Shown in pieces: positions 63,471 through 64,000 of a DNA stretch of 64,000 nt. The translations under genes and the position numbers were made by a program. The stretch comes from Pseudoalteromonas espejiana DSM 9414 (GTDB lineage Bacteria; Pseudomonadota; Gammaproteobacteria; Enterobacterales; Alteromonadaceae). The stretch is taken from contig NZ_CP011028.1 in NCBI RefSeq assembly GCF_002221525.1, forward strand, positions 1,437,001 through 1,501,000, given 5' to 3'. Every line of letters begins with the position of its first letter. Position 1 is the first letter of the stretch. Below the pieces are notes generated by a model, which saw only the letters and a list, made by a program, of their open reading frames with translations, was not told where the DNA came from and did not search any database.

Positions 63471-64000
63471 TTAGTCTCGGTAAATTTTTGTTAAGTCTTG
63501 ATAATGATCAATTCTACGGTCGCGTAAATACGGCCATATACGTCTTACGTTTTCAGACGCTTTTTGATCAAGTTCTACCACTAAAATTTGCTCATCGGTA
63601 TTATTGGCCTCTGCGAGCATTTCACCTTGTGGGCCTGCAATAAACGAATTACCCCAAAATTGAATGCCTTCGCTTTGTGCACTTGGGTCACTCTCTAGGC
63701 CTACTCGGTTGCAACTAATAACCGGCACGCCATTAGCAACAGCGTGGGCACGTTGACTTATAACCCAAGCATCTTTTTGGCGGGTTTGTTCATCGCTTTC
63801 ATCACGTGGGTCCCAACCAATAGCGGTTGGGTAAATTAATACCTCAGCACCTGCCATTGCCATTAAGCGTGCAGCCTCTGGAAACCATTGATCCCAACAT
63901 ACTAGTACGCCTAATTTACCTACCGAGGTTTGAATAGGCTCAAAGCCTAAATCGCCTGGGGTAAAGTAAAATTTTTCGTAAAAGCCTGGATCATCAGGAA
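63471..64000 (-). CDS. aguB: N-carbamoylputrescine amidase AguB (3' part)
   Basis: The frame is open to the right edge of the window; about 176 C-terminal residues are present. The nitrilase-family catalytic Cys lies in GVLVCWDQWFPEAARLMA, and the segment GWDPRDESDEQTRQKDAW is typical of N-carbamoylputrescine amidase. The enzyme makes putrescine from N-carbamoylputrescine, in the cytoplasm, in the agmatine deiminase route. Its partner aguA would be expected just beyond the window. It stops about 50 bases before mfd; a hairpin (GGCGCTTG / CAAGCGCC, 63441-63460) lies between but has no T-run in this direction. Confidence 0.92.
   Translation of the reverse strand, partial: PDDPGFYEKFYFTPGDLGFEPIQTSVGKLGVLVCWDQWFPEAARLMAMAGAEVLIYPTAIGWDPRDESDEQTRQKDAWVISQRAHAVANGVPVISCNRVGLESDPSAQSEGIQFWGNSFIAGPQGEMLAEANNTDEQILVVELDQKASENVRRIWPYLRDRRIDHYQDLTKIYRD

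Overview
The window looks like chromosomal DNA of a marine gammaproteobacterium of the Pseudoalteromonas type (order Alteromonadales). This rests on the low GC content, the ruvB / tol-pal / cpoB / tRNA-Lys array / nadA order, a cbb3 oxidase - fnr - uspE - ttcA block, several TonB-dependent receptors, and proteins that read like their Shewanella, Vibrio and Pseudoalteromonas counterparts. No plasmid, prophage, rRNA or CRISPR feature was seen.

Layout. 1-3.7 kb: the 3' end of ruvB, then a nested patch of an IS5-family insertion sequence, a truncated second copy in the opposite direction, and two short non-autonomous elements with the same ends, followed by about 0.9 kb with no gene. 3.7-8.5 kb: the cell-envelope operon tolQ-tolR-tolA-tolB-pal-cpoB. 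8.6-9.9 kb: eight identical tRNA-Lys(UUU) genes in a tandem array of about 153-bp units behind one stable-RNA promoter. 10.0-11.3 kb: nadA and tRNA-Ser(GGA). 11.3-14.0 kb: a CHASE-PAS hybrid histidine kinase. 14.2-24.2 kb: a tricarboxylate-uptake locus. On the minus strand it has a TctD/TctE-type two-component system with its own periplasmic binding protein. On the plus strand it has an OprD-type porin, a small ORF, a PrpF-type isomerase, TctC, and a fused TctA-TctB. Three plus-strand promoters here share one direct-repeat motif with fixed spacing, which looks like the regulator's operator.

24.3-31.4 kb: a tandem universal stress protein, an alpha/beta hydrolase strikingly like vertebrate MEST/PEG1, a DUF2750 protein, an Old Yellow Enzyme, and a TonB-dependent receptor with a PhoD-like phosphatase behind a probable Pho box. 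The phosphatase has a signal peptide encoded upstream of any normal start codon. 31.5-40.4 kb: recC-recB-recD with overlapping ends. 40.7-42.9 kb: a secreted serine hydrolase followed by a membrane-anchored protein of unknown function.

43.0-53.1 kb (minus strand): ttcA, uspE, fnr, a TauE/SafE-like membrane protein, ccoS, ccoI, ccoH and ccoPQON. This is the microaerobic terminal oxidase, its copper-loading factors and the oxygen-sensing regulator, with probable FNR boxes upstream of ccoN and uspE. 53.4-58.8 kb: a small lipoprotein, a large TonB-dependent receptor after a long leader region, and an unknown two-helix membrane protein with a TTG start. 58.8-64 kb (minus strand): a small SmpA-like lipoprotein, csiV, mfd and the 3' part of aguB.

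The most interesting observations are the three matched operator-promoter modules of the tct locus, the phosphatase without a start codon, the hairpin-punctuated tRNA-Lys array, a hairpin that would mask the ttcA ribosome binding site, and the bacterial MEST-like hydrolase. Functions are read from sequence and family knowledge only; no search was run.
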